A stretch of 64,000 bases of DNA from Mariniphaga sp041686935 (lineage in GTDB: Bacteria > Bacteroidota > Bacteroidia > Bacteroidales > Prolixibacteraceae): the NCBI GenBank assembly GCA_041686935.1, contig JAWLCW010000015.1, positions 62,001-126,000 of the forward strand, written 5' to 3'. The notes under the pieces are model-generated. The model made no database searches, was not told the origin of the DNA, and saw only the letters and a list, made by a program, of their open reading frames with translations. Of the stretch, positions 1 to 7,600 are shown one piece after another. The position numbers were made by a program, and so were the translations under genes. Within the stretch, counting starts at the first letter, position 1, and every line of letters begins with the position of its first letter.

Positions 1-145
1 CCAGATTTTTATATTCATCGTAATATATTCCGAGGCCATTTTCAGAAATAAGTTTTCCCAGCATATCAAACGCCGGTTTTAACCTTCGTGCTGTCAGATT
101 GCTGCAAATTTCGGTATATATTTTTTTGAGTTCCTGTTCTGTCAT
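1..145 (-). CDS. Partial uncharacterised protein (N-terminus only)
   Basis: A minus-strand reading frame opens with ATG at 145 and stays open to the window edge, giving the first 48 residues. It begins MTEQELKKIYTEICSNL and looks like amphipathic helices rich in Lys/Glu/Leu, with no signal peptide, so it is probably cytoplasmic. I do not recognise the family. It lies 97 nt downstream of the esterase gene on the same strand, so it could be the last gene of the locus or an unrelated neighbour. The rest of the protein is outside the window. Confidence 0.55.
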   Translation of the reverse strand, partial: MTEQELKKIYTEICSNLTARRLKPAFDMLGKLISENGLGIYYDEYKNL

Positions 146-242
146 TTTCAATATTCTTATTCAAATTTTGACCAAAATAAAAACTCATCAAAAAACAAAC
201 CAAGTAAAATAGTATGCGGAAATGGCAGAAACGGAAAATTTT

Positions 243-1109
243 TCAATTTTCACCAATCCTTTCAAAAAGAAACCGGGCAATGCTGGTTTCAAATTCGTCC
301 ATGTGTTTAACCGGAGTATGACCAGCTCCCTGTATTGTAACCAGTTCATTTTTAACATTATTTTTGTCCAGTTCAGCTTTTAATTTTACCGAATTGGAAT
401 AAGCCACCAACTTATCTTCTGTGCCATGTACGATGATTACCGGAGGATCGTTTTTGTCCACATCCGGTTCGCCCCACTCAGGTGACGGGCTACCCCAAAG
501 ATTAACAAATACTATTATTCCTGATTTTTCCACCCCCGGAATGTTATTGTTATCATTCAAACACAAATTTGTACCCAGAATTCCGCCGGCAGAGCCTCCG
601 GCAACAATAATTTTTGAAGGATCTATTTTCAACGCTTCTGCATTTTCACGAAGCCAGACGAGGGCTTTTCCGGCATCTTCAACAGCATCGTAAATAGTTT
701 CCTCCGGATTTTCCCTTGGTTGTTCCCGAATCCTGTAATCAATGGACAATCCCACATACCCTTTCATGGAAAACCGTTTGGCCAGTTCAACAATGTACGA
801 CTGGCTTTTATCGTTTCCCGGCCGGAAGCCACCGCCATGAATCCATAAAATAACCGGGCGATTCTCCATTTCATCGCCTTGCGGAGAATAAATATCCAGT
901 TTAAGTGTTTCCAATTCTCCTTTCTCATTTACCGATTCAGCGAATTTTATATCTTTTTGAATGTCAACTTCCTCAAAAATTCTATCCAGATAACGCATCT
1001 TTTCCTGCGACTGGTTTTGCCGAGTTTTATTCGGAAAAGAAAATCCTGAATGAATAAATGCAACTGCCAAAATTAACAGAAATGTACTTTTGCATGAATA
1101 ACGACACAT
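243..1109 (-). CDS. Secreted alpha/beta-hydrolase, carboxylesterase type
   Basis: 288-aa esterase of the alpha/beta-hydrolase fold, probably removing acyl groups (for example acetyl) from carbohydrate or other small esters in the periplasm. An N-terminal signal segment (residues 1-25) is followed by the oxyanion-hole motif HGGG (91-94), the nucleophile elbow GGSAGG (171-176, Ser173), the acid in HGTED (Asp232) and the catalytic His in GAGH (His264), so the full triad is present. The order and spacing fit the hormone-sensitive-lipase/BD-FAE-like group. It is the most downstream clear gene of the minus-strand carbohydrate locus, 42 nt after the sialidase-like gene. The substrate cannot be read from the sequence; a deacetylase role in polysaccharide breakdown is inferred from context. 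Confidence 0.85.
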   Translation of the reverse strand: MCRYSCKSTFLLILAVAFIHSGFSFPNKTRQNQSQEKMRYLDRIFEEVDIQKDIKFAESVNEKGELETLKLDIYSPQGDEMENRPVILWIHGGGFRPGNDKSQSYIVELAKRFSMKGYVGLSIDYRIREQPRENPEETIYDAVEDAGKALVWLRENAEALKIDPSKIIVAGGSAGGILGTNLCLNDNNNIPGVEKSGIIVFVNLWGSPSPEWGEPDVDKNDPPVIIVHGTEDKLVAYSNSVKLKAELDKNNVKNELVTIQGAGHTPVKHMDEFETSIARFLFERIGEN

Positions 1110-1151
1110 GGTATTGACTTTTAATAATTATGCAATAAAGTTAAAGAAAAT

Positions 1152-2390
1152 TTAACTCCTGAAGTTTTTATTCGGTGAATTCCAATGAATTCGCGCCACA
1201 AAAACGCTGCCGTCGGATCCGTATTTTTCCACACCACGCGGCTGCATCCATTCCGAAACGGTAACCCAGGTTTCATTTTCGCTTACATCGGTCACTCCGA
1301 AATTTCCGAGACGTGCACCACGTTCCGGAACCAGAATTTGTTCGGTATCCCGGATGACGCATAATTTTTCCGGGTCGACCTGTGCCATAAACAGCGGCGC
1401 CCTGTGCCGGAAAACATGGTTGTTGCTTGCGCCACGACGGGTGTAAACCAAAAACAGACCTTCGCTGTGGGTAACCCAATGCTGCTGGGTATTGTAATTT
1501 CCAAGGTCACTGCCGTCGTCAAAAGTCCACGGCACATATTTTTCAAAGTGTAACCCGTCTGTACTGCGTGCAACAAATCCTTTTTTATCGTTACGGATAG
1601 TCAGGAAAAAACGATTATTGAATTTCGTCAGCGAAGGTTCTCCCAAACCACGGGTGTCGTCGTTTAGTTCCAGTTCTGAACCATGTTCGAGGTAACGAAG
1701 TGCTTCTCCGTCGAAAGAACACAGGCAGACGGTAACCTGTGAATTTTTCCCCGGTGGATTAAAATATACAGGCAGGAAAATTGTACCGTCTTCCAAATCA
1801 AAACGTTGTACACAACCAGCGCCGGAGTTGAAAAACTTTTCCTCAGCAGGCATTTGAAGTTTTTTCCAGTCGCCCCAGTTTCCGGTTTCGGCATTGTAAA
1901 CCGAATAGGAAGTATGACGCGGTCGGGGACTGGTCACTTTCCAGTCGGGTGTGTAAACAACTGTATGTCCGGTGCCGAGTAGTTTTTCGGAGGACTTATG
2001 CCATCCGGGCCAGAAATCGCTTACTGCCACCGGACGTTCCACTCCATCAATAATTTCAAAGCGTGGTTTCAACGTTTCCAATTCCACCGGTTCGGTCCAG
2101 GTTTTACCCAGATCGCTTGTTTCCAATCCGAACATTCCGCGAAAAACATCACTGCCCGCCAAATCGAGACTGTTCATGGTCATTACAACCCGTGTCGCCC
2201 CGTTTTTCCCAAAACCCGGAACTATTCCGGCACGCGGATGGCTCCAGCATTTTTCACCATCGAATAGTTTGGTTGCGACATCGAGACTCAAAAGGAAACC
2301 GGCATTTTTGCCGGATTGCAGACAGGAGGGAAGAATCAGGTATGAAATTCCGCCAATCAGTGATTTTTTCAGAAACCGCCTTCTTTCCAT
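1152..2390 (-). CDS. Sialidase-like BNR/Asp-box beta-propeller lipoprotein
   Basis: 412 aa. The N-terminus has a twin-arginine pattern (RRRFLKK, residues 3-9) and a lipobox LPSC (Cys23), so it may be a Tat-exported lipoprotein. The body resembles six-bladed sialidase-type propellers: an early arginine region (SHPRAG), an Asp-box TSDLGKTW near residue 92, and further propeller-like strands such as RSTDGLHF. The family includes exo-alpha-sialidases, but many PUL members act on other glycosides, so the substrate is open. It starts 6 nt after the stop of the upstream lyase gene, so the two are almost certainly co-transcribed and the ribosome site lies within the end of that gene. Confidence 0.75.
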   Translation of the reverse strand: MERRRFLKKSLIGGISYLILPSCLQSGKNAGFLLSLDVATKLFDGEKCWSHPRAGIVPGFGKNGATRVVMTMNSLDLAGSDVFRGMFGLETSDLGKTWTEPVELETLKPRFEIIDGVERPVAVSDFWPGWHKSSEKLLGTGHTVVYTPDWKVTSPRPRHTSYSVYNAETGNWGDWKKLQMPAEEKFFNSGAGCVQRFDLEDGTIFLPVYFNPPGKNSQVTVCLCSFDGEALRYLEHGSELELNDDTRGLGEPSLTKFNNRFFLTIRNDKKGFVARSTDGLHFEKYVPWTFDDGSDLGNYNTQQHWVTHSEGLFLVYTRRGASNNHVFRHRAPLFMAQVDPEKLCVIRDTEQILVPERGARLGNFGVTDVSENETWVTVSEWMQPRGVEKYGSDGSVFVARIHWNSPNKNFRS

Positions 2391-2396
2391 CTTATT

Positions 2397-3590
2397 TTAT
2401 TGAACGAGGTTATCCATAACCCAAAGCAGCGGATTACGAATGGGCAGGTTCCTTATCACTTCCTGTGTTTCGGGGCAGCCATCAAGCGTTTTCCATAAAT
2501 CAATGTACTCCGGTTTGTTGTAAGCTCTTCCGGCAAACAGCAAAAACGGGTGACGCACCGGCCATTCGTCCCAGTACATCACATCTTGTTCATAAGGCCA
2601 TTTCGATTTATCTTTCACATACGGATACAAAAACTCAGCGCCCAACTCCAGGTTTTTTCCATCGGGTGTTGAAAATTGGTACAGGTTGTTGTTTTCGTCT
2701 GACAAAATTTCGGCAGCAGTCATAAACGCATCGAGGTTAAACAGGGAATATCCGTAAGGTTTTGTACGCCTGATTTCCAAAGGAAATGAGCCGTCTTCAG
2801 CCATCTGGTCGGGCAACAATATTTCTTTAAAACGGTTTCGGCACAATTCCAGCACTTCCTCATTTCCGGTGAGCCGGGCAAAAGCACCTACCTGCATCAC
2901 CCAGCAGGTAGCGTGATTGTTCTTCGTGCTCATCTCGTCAATTCCATAAGGATGTGTGGTGAGCCAGATTACAAATTCCGAAAACCAATCTTTCACCGGT
3001 GAAATCAAACTTTCCGGCAATGCCTTGTTTTGTTCCAGAATTTCAACCGACCGGGCCACTTCAATTAAATGAATGGCATCTATGATTCCAATCCCACGCC
3101 CTGTAACCCGGCCTTTAATGGCCTGCGCATAATTCAGGCTGGGATTCATGCGGGTTTCAGGATTCACGAACCAGGCGTTTAAATGATTGCTAACTGCTTC
3201 TGCAAATTTTTCGTCACCGGTTAGCAACCATGCCGATGTTTGCAAACCAACAATCCGGCTTAGCCGGATCATCGCCAGGCGGTGCGCCACAAAATTTTCA
3301 GGATTGGTTTCTCCGTCGCGTTGAATGTATGGTCCGTCGGGATCTTCCGGGTTAGGCCACCAGTAGTCGCCTTCGGAGTAAAAATCGTTAGGTCCGCCCG
3401 CGCTGCGTTCACACACTTTTGCTGTGACGGTTACCGGCAAACTATTGAGGTAGCCGGTAGCTTTTTCAATGATAAACTGTTGCTCGTCATTTGAAATGTA
3501 AGGAACTTCTTCCTGAGAATTACAAGCGGAAAACAAAACAAGGATTATTACAGAATAAAACCCAAATACTACTTTACTATTTTTTTTCAT
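2397..3590 (-). CDS. Alginate-lyase-superfamily lipoprotein (alpha/alpha-toroid)
   Basis: 397 aa from the chosen ATG at 3590; the frame extends 19 codons further upstream, but only this start gives a proper lipoprotein signal (VLFSAC, Cys23). The protein matches the alginate lyase superfamily (Pfam Alginate_lyase-like): a WWPNPEDPDGPYIQRDGE segment near the N-terminus, then RLSRIVGLQTSAWLLTG, LNYAQAIKGRVTGRGIGI and the KNNHATCW signature around the expected catalytic cleft. It probably cleaves uronate linkages by beta-elimination at the cell surface or in the periplasm. It is a paralogue of the gene at 29334-30557. The upstream 8 nt separate it from a frameshifted antitoxin-like gene. Alginate itself need not be the substrate, given the surrounding rhamnosidases and sulfatases. 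Confidence 0.8.
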   Translation of the reverse strand: MKKNSKVVFGFYSVIILVLFSACNSQEEVPYISNDEQQFIIEKATGYLNSLPVTVTAKVCERSAGGPNDFYSEGDYWWPNPEDPDGPYIQRDGETNPENFVAHRLAMIRLSRIVGLQTSAWLLTGDEKFAEAVSNHLNAWFVNPETRMNPSLNYAQAIKGRVTGRGIGIIDAIHLIEVARSVEILEQNKALPESLISPVKDWFSEFVIWLTTHPYGIDEMSTKNNHATCWVMQVGAFARLTGNEEVLELCRNRFKEILLPDQMAEDGSFPLEIRRTKPYGYSLFNLDAFMTAAEILSDENNNLYQFSTPDGKNLELGAEFLYPYVKDKSKWPYEQDVMYWDEWPVRHPFLLFAGRAYNKPEYIDLWKTLDGCPETQEVIRNLPIRNPLLWVMDNLVQ

Positions 3591-3597
3591 TCGGATA

Positions 3598-3818
3598 TCA
3601 AATTTTATCAAGTTCCTGTTGTGTAAGGCCCTTTTCTGCCATTTCAACTCTCAATTCATACAAAAAATCCAGATATTCCTTTTCATTTTTAACCAATGAG
3701 GTTTCCATCAATTCTTTTGCAAGTGAAATACTAACTTTATTTCTTTTTTCTTTTTTTCAAAGGCTTTTTGCCAGGCTTTTGCAATTCTCTTATCAACTTC
3801 AATAACAATTCTTTCCAT
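3598..3818 (-). pseudogene. Frameshifted small antitoxin-like gene
   Basis: From ATG at 3818, preceded by a good AAGGAG ribosome site, the frame reads MERIVIEVDKRIAKAWQKAF and stops at 3708. A one-base shift inside an A-rich run near 3742-3757 restores a second half (KVSISLAKELMETSLVKNEK onward, through YLDFLYELRVEMAEKGLTQ) ending at a TGA at 3598-3600. The joined product of about 73 aa resembles the short antitoxin-like proteins often paired with PIN-type toxins. No toxin gene follows. The shift lies in homopolymers, so a sequencing error cannot be excluded. Confidence 0.6.
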
Positions 3819-4147
3819 TTTTAACTCCTTTATCAATTAGCCAAAATTACAAAAAAGAACTAATCTTCGATTAATCAATAATTATCTGAGAAATGATTCC
3901 ACAATTACCAGAGGTAAAACACGACTATTTTTTCAATCTTTTGCCTCCGTTATCACGATCTCGTTCTTCTCTTTGGTTTTCGGGTTGTTTACCGTAAATA
4001 CAATCCGGATAATTCCATCCGGCCAGTAGCGGAGCAGGCCATAAATCGTTTTGGTTAATGGTAAAACAGCAAACTTCAGGAATTAGCTTAAATATCAAAA
4101 AATGCAATTGGTGCAAGTTTTGATAATTTAATTTATAACTTTGTCCA
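3819..4147. other. Intergenic junction between antitoxin-like gene and ATPase
   Basis: Besides the heparinase remnant, this stretch is AT-rich and holds no intact gene. The last 60 nt before the ATPase start (TTTGATAATTTAATTTATAAC and following) could contain its promoter, but no convincing Bacteroidota -33/-7 pair was found. A 63-codon open frame here (3925-4116) is not in the remnant's frame and is unlikely to be coding. Confidence 0.5.
3933..4085 (-). pseudogene. 3'-end remnant of a heparinase II/III-like gene
   Basis: In the minus frame ending at the TGA at 3933-3935 the sequence reads LRYWPDGIIRIVFTVNNPK and then KNEIVITEAKD. The C-terminus of the intact gene at 5507-7444 reads RRYWPDGITRIVFTVNNPK and KNEIVITEVKR. 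The DNA match covers about 100 nt with a 30-nt identical core but clear substitutions elsewhere, so this is an old paralogue and not a fresh duplication. The frame is closed by a stop just upstream of about 4085, so the rest of the gene is gone. The remnant directly abuts the ATPase gene region, suggesting that gene replaced most of a tandem lyase copy. Confidence 0.8.
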
Positions 4148-5383
4148 ATGGATAACTACATAAACAGAAAAGAATATATAGACAAACTACTGTCGTACAA
4201 AGACAAAGACCTTATAAAAGTTGTGAGTGGTTTGCGTAGGTCAGGGAAAAGCACTTTGCTTGAAATTTACTATGACCATTTATTAAAACAGGGCATCGGT
4301 AAGCGACAAATGCAATTTTTAAATTTTGAACTACCGGAAAATTACCTGAACAAAAGCTGGAGCGATATATATTTCGAGATAAAGAAAAAAATGCAATCCG
4401 ATAAAACCAACTATATTTTTTTGGATGAAGTTCAAAACATACCATTCTTTGAAAAATTAGTGGACGGACTTTTTGCCACAGAAAACACAGATATTTATAT
4501 TACAGGTTCAAATGCATTCTTGTTGAGTAGTGAATTGGCAACTTTATTGAGCGGTCGTTACATTGAAATTTCTATTTTGCCATTTTCTTTTAAAGAATAC
4601 TTAAAAGCTCGCCATATTGAAATGGGTAACAAGTACCTCAATTTTGAAGCCTTATTTTTTGATTATGTAAACGAAACTTCATTGCCAAAAGGTGTCGAAT
4701 TACGTGAAGGTGGTTTTGACAAAATATACGAATATCTTGAGGCTATTTATACAACAATAATCGAAAAAGACATAACTCAGCGACATCAGATAAACGATAA
4801 ACGTGCTTTTGCAAACATTGTAAAATTTATGGCTTCTAATATTGGAAATAAACTTTCACCAGGGAATATTTCCAAGACACTTAAACAAGACGGACAAAAC
4901 ATACATCACGCCACGGTTGAAAAGTATTTGGATTATTTGGTAACCAGTTTTGTATTTTACAAAGTAAACCGATTCGACTTGAAAGGAAAAAAACAGTTGG
5001 CTACACAAGAAAAATATTATTTGGTGGATGTTGGGTTATTATATGTGTTGGCAGGCAAAGAGAGAATTACAGAAAGAGGTCATATTTTAGAAAATATTGT
5101 TTATTTGGAATTATTGCGCAGAGGCAACAAAGTATGGACGGGTACCGCCCGAAATACTGAAGTGGACTTTGTTTGCAAAAATCCAACAGGCGAAATTGAT
5201 TACTACCAAGTGGCATGGCAAATGACAAATGAAAATACCGTAGAGCGTGAGTTTGGGGCACTAGAAAAAATTAATGACAACTATCCAAAATATTTGCTCA
5301 CGACAGATTCATTTACACAAAATCGGAGCGGAATTAGACACATAAATGTATTTAATTGGCTACTTGAAACAAATGAAAATTAA
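4148..5383 (+). CDS. AAA-family ATPase with C-terminal DUF4143
   Basis: 411 aa. Walker A GLRRSGKST (28-36) and Walker B IFLDE (90-94) lie in an N-terminal AAA_14-type ATPase domain, with a sensor-like ITGSNA segment just beyond; the second half (YLVDVGLLYVLAG, LENIVYLELLRRG, KVWTGTARNTEVDFV) is the DUF4143 domain, whose ExVDFV end resembles a nuclease-like fold. Such stand-alone ATPases are common and scattered in bacteria and archaea; their function is not established. It is the only plus-strand gene within the lyase array, is visibly more AT-rich than its neighbours, and is flanked by heparinase 3'-end copies, all suggesting acquisition by transfer. It has no evident link to polysaccharide breakdown. 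Confidence 0.9.
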   Translation: MDNYINRKEYIDKLLSYKDKDLIKVVSGLRRSGKSTLLEIYYDHLLKQGIGKRQMQFLNFELPENYLNKSWSDIYFEIKKKMQSDKTNYIFLDEVQNIPFFEKLVDGLFATENTDIYITGSNAFLLSSELATLLSGRYIEISILPFSFKEYLKARHIEMGNKYLNFEALFFDYVNETSLPKGVELREGGFDKIYEYLEAIYTTIIEKDITQRHQINDKRAFANIVKFMASNIGNKLSPGNISKTLKQDGQNIHHATVEKYLDYLVTSFVFYKVNRFDLKGKKQLATQEKYYLVDVGLLYVLAGKERITERGHILENIVYLELLRRGNKVWTGTARNTEVDFVCKNPTGEIDYYQVAWQMTNENTVEREFGALEKINDNYPKYLLTTDSFTQNRSGIRHINVFNWLLETNEN

Positions 5384-5424
5384 GGCACATCACTAAACAG
5401 GCTGTATGAAAATGGAATTTTTTG

Positions 5425-5444
5425 CACCGTGGCTCAGCCCGTTG
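5425..5444 (-). repeat. Decayed REP-like palindrome
   Basis: CACCGTGGCTCAGCCCGTTG matches the reverse-orientation REP element of this window with several changes. It lies between the ATPase stop and the heparinase 3' end. Confidence 0.5.
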
Positions 5445-5506
5445 TATAAAATGCAAATAAATAAGTTGTAGCCGTTAAAATCCTGAATATTAAATGCCTA
5501 ATTCAA

Positions 5507-7444
5507 TTATCTTTTTACTTCCGTTATCACTATCTCATTTTTTCCCTTTGTTTTCGGGTTGTTTACCGTAAATACAATCCGGGTGATTCCGTCGGGCCAG
5601 TAGCGGCGAAGGCCGGAGTCAGTCACTTCGTTAAACTCAATTTTGGGTGAAACGGATTTGGTATTGTATTCCATTTCCAGGTCAAATCCGTCGCCTTTCA
5701 GCAACAAAACGCCCGGTTTCTGTTCCGATACTTTGCAGTAGGTTACAAAATTAATGGTAGTGGGCTCGTCCAGCACTTTTTCCAATTCGTAATCATCCCG
5801 AACAATAAACTGTTTGCCGCGATCGAGTTGATACGAACGCACCCATTTTTTCACGGCAGCTTCTTCGGGATAGGCTTTGAAAATGTCGGTTGAGAACACC
5901 GCTTTTTTTGCATCGGCTTTAAAGTTGGTATTGGTGGCCACATAATTCCTGCCCTGCATTTGGTCCACCCCGTTTATTTTAGGTAGTTGATGATACTGGC
6001 TTTGCATGGTCCAGATTTCGTAACGGCTGCTGCTAAAGGTTTTGGCGGTGTATGTTTCGCGGCCAATGTCGATGAGTGCGGGTTTTCCATCGAAGTACAA
6101 CACACAGGTTCCCAAATCGTTGTGATTGTGGCTTTCGGCATTGTGGCCGCCTTTGGCTGCAAAAAAGAAACCTTCGGAAGAACCTGTCTGGTCGCGGGCG
6201 CCGGCCACTTCAGTTTGCGGCAACCAAAAATCACTGATGCGTGCATTTTCCGTTTCGGCATTTTTAATTTCTTCCAGATGCATCAGTTGCATTATCTGTT
6301 CGTCGATTTTTCCGCCGGGTGCTTCTTTGCCCCAGTCCTGCTTTTCAGCCAGAAAAGCACCGAACTTCTGCATTAAAGGATCGCCAATGTCTTTTCCGTA
6401 ACTGTAAATAATTTGCGGACGGCTTCCGGTGGTGGCATCTGCATCGGCAAAATTTATAAAGTACGGATAATCGATGTAGGCTTTGTAAATGTAATTGCCC
6501 ATGTTTTTGATAAGCTGATTGTCATATACATCGTACTTACCACCGGTTGCCCGTTTCAGCAGATCGAGGCTCTGGTAGAGCGATGCCCCTGCCCTGCCCC
6601 AGTAACTTGGGCCTTCGTCGCAGCCGCCATCATCGGGATAAACATTTACAAATTCGTCGAGCGAACGAACCACTTTTTGCACTCCTTTAATTTTCTGCTG
6701 CTGATCATCTTCCAAAATCAGAATGGCAGTGAGCATGTTGTGATTCGTCCAGGGATTCCAGTTGTTCACATGGCGTGAGCCATCAAGTCCCTGCCACCAG
6801 AAATCGTCGCGTTCGTAATACGGAGTTACAGCTTTTTTCATGATTTCGTCTTTCAGCCTTTTGGCAATAAGCGGATGAATTTTATCGAATTCATCTTTAA
6901 ACAAAAACCAGGTCCAGGAAAGAACATTGGCAATTTCGCCTACACCCAGATCGATAACCGGTTCATCGGCATCGGGCAAACCGTGTGGCGCCTTTTGTGC
7001 AGTGAGATGTGCCGACCAGCCCCACCAGGTTTGTTCGCTGTAATACCAGGCGCCGTTCACAATCTGGTCGGTAAACCGGCCTTCCCCTTCTGCCAGTTCG
7101 CCCATTACCAGCGCCACAAGGGCAGCTCGCGGTGCCGCATACACTTCCTGTTTACGATCTCCCGAGCGAATGATTTCGAGGTAATCGGTGGCTTTAACCA
7201 CCGGCCAGTCGTAATCCAGAAATTCTTCTGCATCCTGAATATACTGCCGCCGCAAATTTTCAGGCAGGTTATTCCAAAAATTCCGGTTGTAGTAATCCGG
7301 AAAGCCGATGTCTGAAAAATCTTTTAAAAGCGACTGAGCAAAATTCATTTCTTTGGCTTCTCTTTGAAGCAAATCCCGTTTTTCGTAAGAAAAACCACTG
7401 ACGGTAAAACTAGTCAGCAAAACAAAAAGCATTATTTTTTTCAT
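5507..7444 (-). CDS. Heparinase II/III-family polysaccharide lyase
   Basis: 645 aa with a cleavable signal peptide (residues 1-18). The N-terminal half is an alpha/alpha-toroid with NNWNPWTNHNMLTAILI, GGCDEGPSYWGRAGAS and Trp-rich cleft segments; the C-terminal half is the beta-sandwich heparinase domain with the conserved HNHND (in NAESHNHNDLGT) and IDIGRETYTA. These features are those of beta-eliminating lyases of uronate-containing polysaccharides. The HxHxD motif is intact. The exact PL family cannot be fixed by eye. Its last 35 codons are closely matched by the remnant at 3933-4085. A 156-nt gap separates it from the upstream GH106-like gene. Confidence 0.85.
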   Translation of the reverse strand: MKKIMLFVLLTSFTVSGFSYEKRDLLQREAKEMNFAQSLLKDFSDIGFPDYYNRNFWNNLPENLRRQYIQDAEEFLDYDWPVVKATDYLEIIRSGDRKQEVYAAPRAALVALVMGELAEGEGRFTDQIVNGAWYYSEQTWWGWSAHLTAQKAPHGLPDADEPVIDLGVGEIANVLSWTWFLFKDEFDKIHPLIAKRLKDEIMKKAVTPYYERDDFWWQGLDGSRHVNNWNPWTNHNMLTAILILEDDQQQKIKGVQKVVRSLDEFVNVYPDDGGCDEGPSYWGRAGASLYQSLDLLKRATGGKYDVYDNQLIKNMGNYIYKAYIDYPYFINFADADATTGSRPQIIYSYGKDIGDPLMQKFGAFLAEKQDWGKEAPGGKIDEQIMQLMHLEEIKNAETENARISDFWLPQTEVAGARDQTGSSEGFFFAAKGGHNAESHNHNDLGTCVLYFDGKPALIDIGRETYTAKTFSSSRYEIWTMQSQYHQLPKINGVDQMQGRNYVATNTNFKADAKKAVFSTDIFKAYPEEAAVKKWVRSYQLDRGKQFIVRDDYELEKVLDEPTTINFVTYCKVSEQKPGVLLLKGDGFDLEMEYNTKSVSPKIEFNEVTDSGLRRYWPDGITRIVFTVNNPKTKGKNEIVITEVKR

Positions 7445-7600
7445 CTCATTCTATTTTTTTGATTCGTTTGTATTGTTTATTCCAAATTTTTAAGCCGGCT
7501 GAATTTTTCAAGCCCTTCCTTTTCAACTACCAAACAGTTCAGTAAAAAAAAACTGTTGTTTTTAAAAGAACTTTTCTTTTTTGCACAATAATGAGGCAAT

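Noticed and set aside
3925..4116. 63-codon minus-strand open frame
   Set aside because: The similarity to the lyase C-terminus is in a different frame of the same DNA, so this frame is a by-product of the remnant.
7533..7557. AACAGTT/AACTGTT inverted repeat as a terminator
   Set aside because: Seven-base weak stem with a long A-rich loop, and the T-run is on the wrong strand for the minus-strand genes around it.
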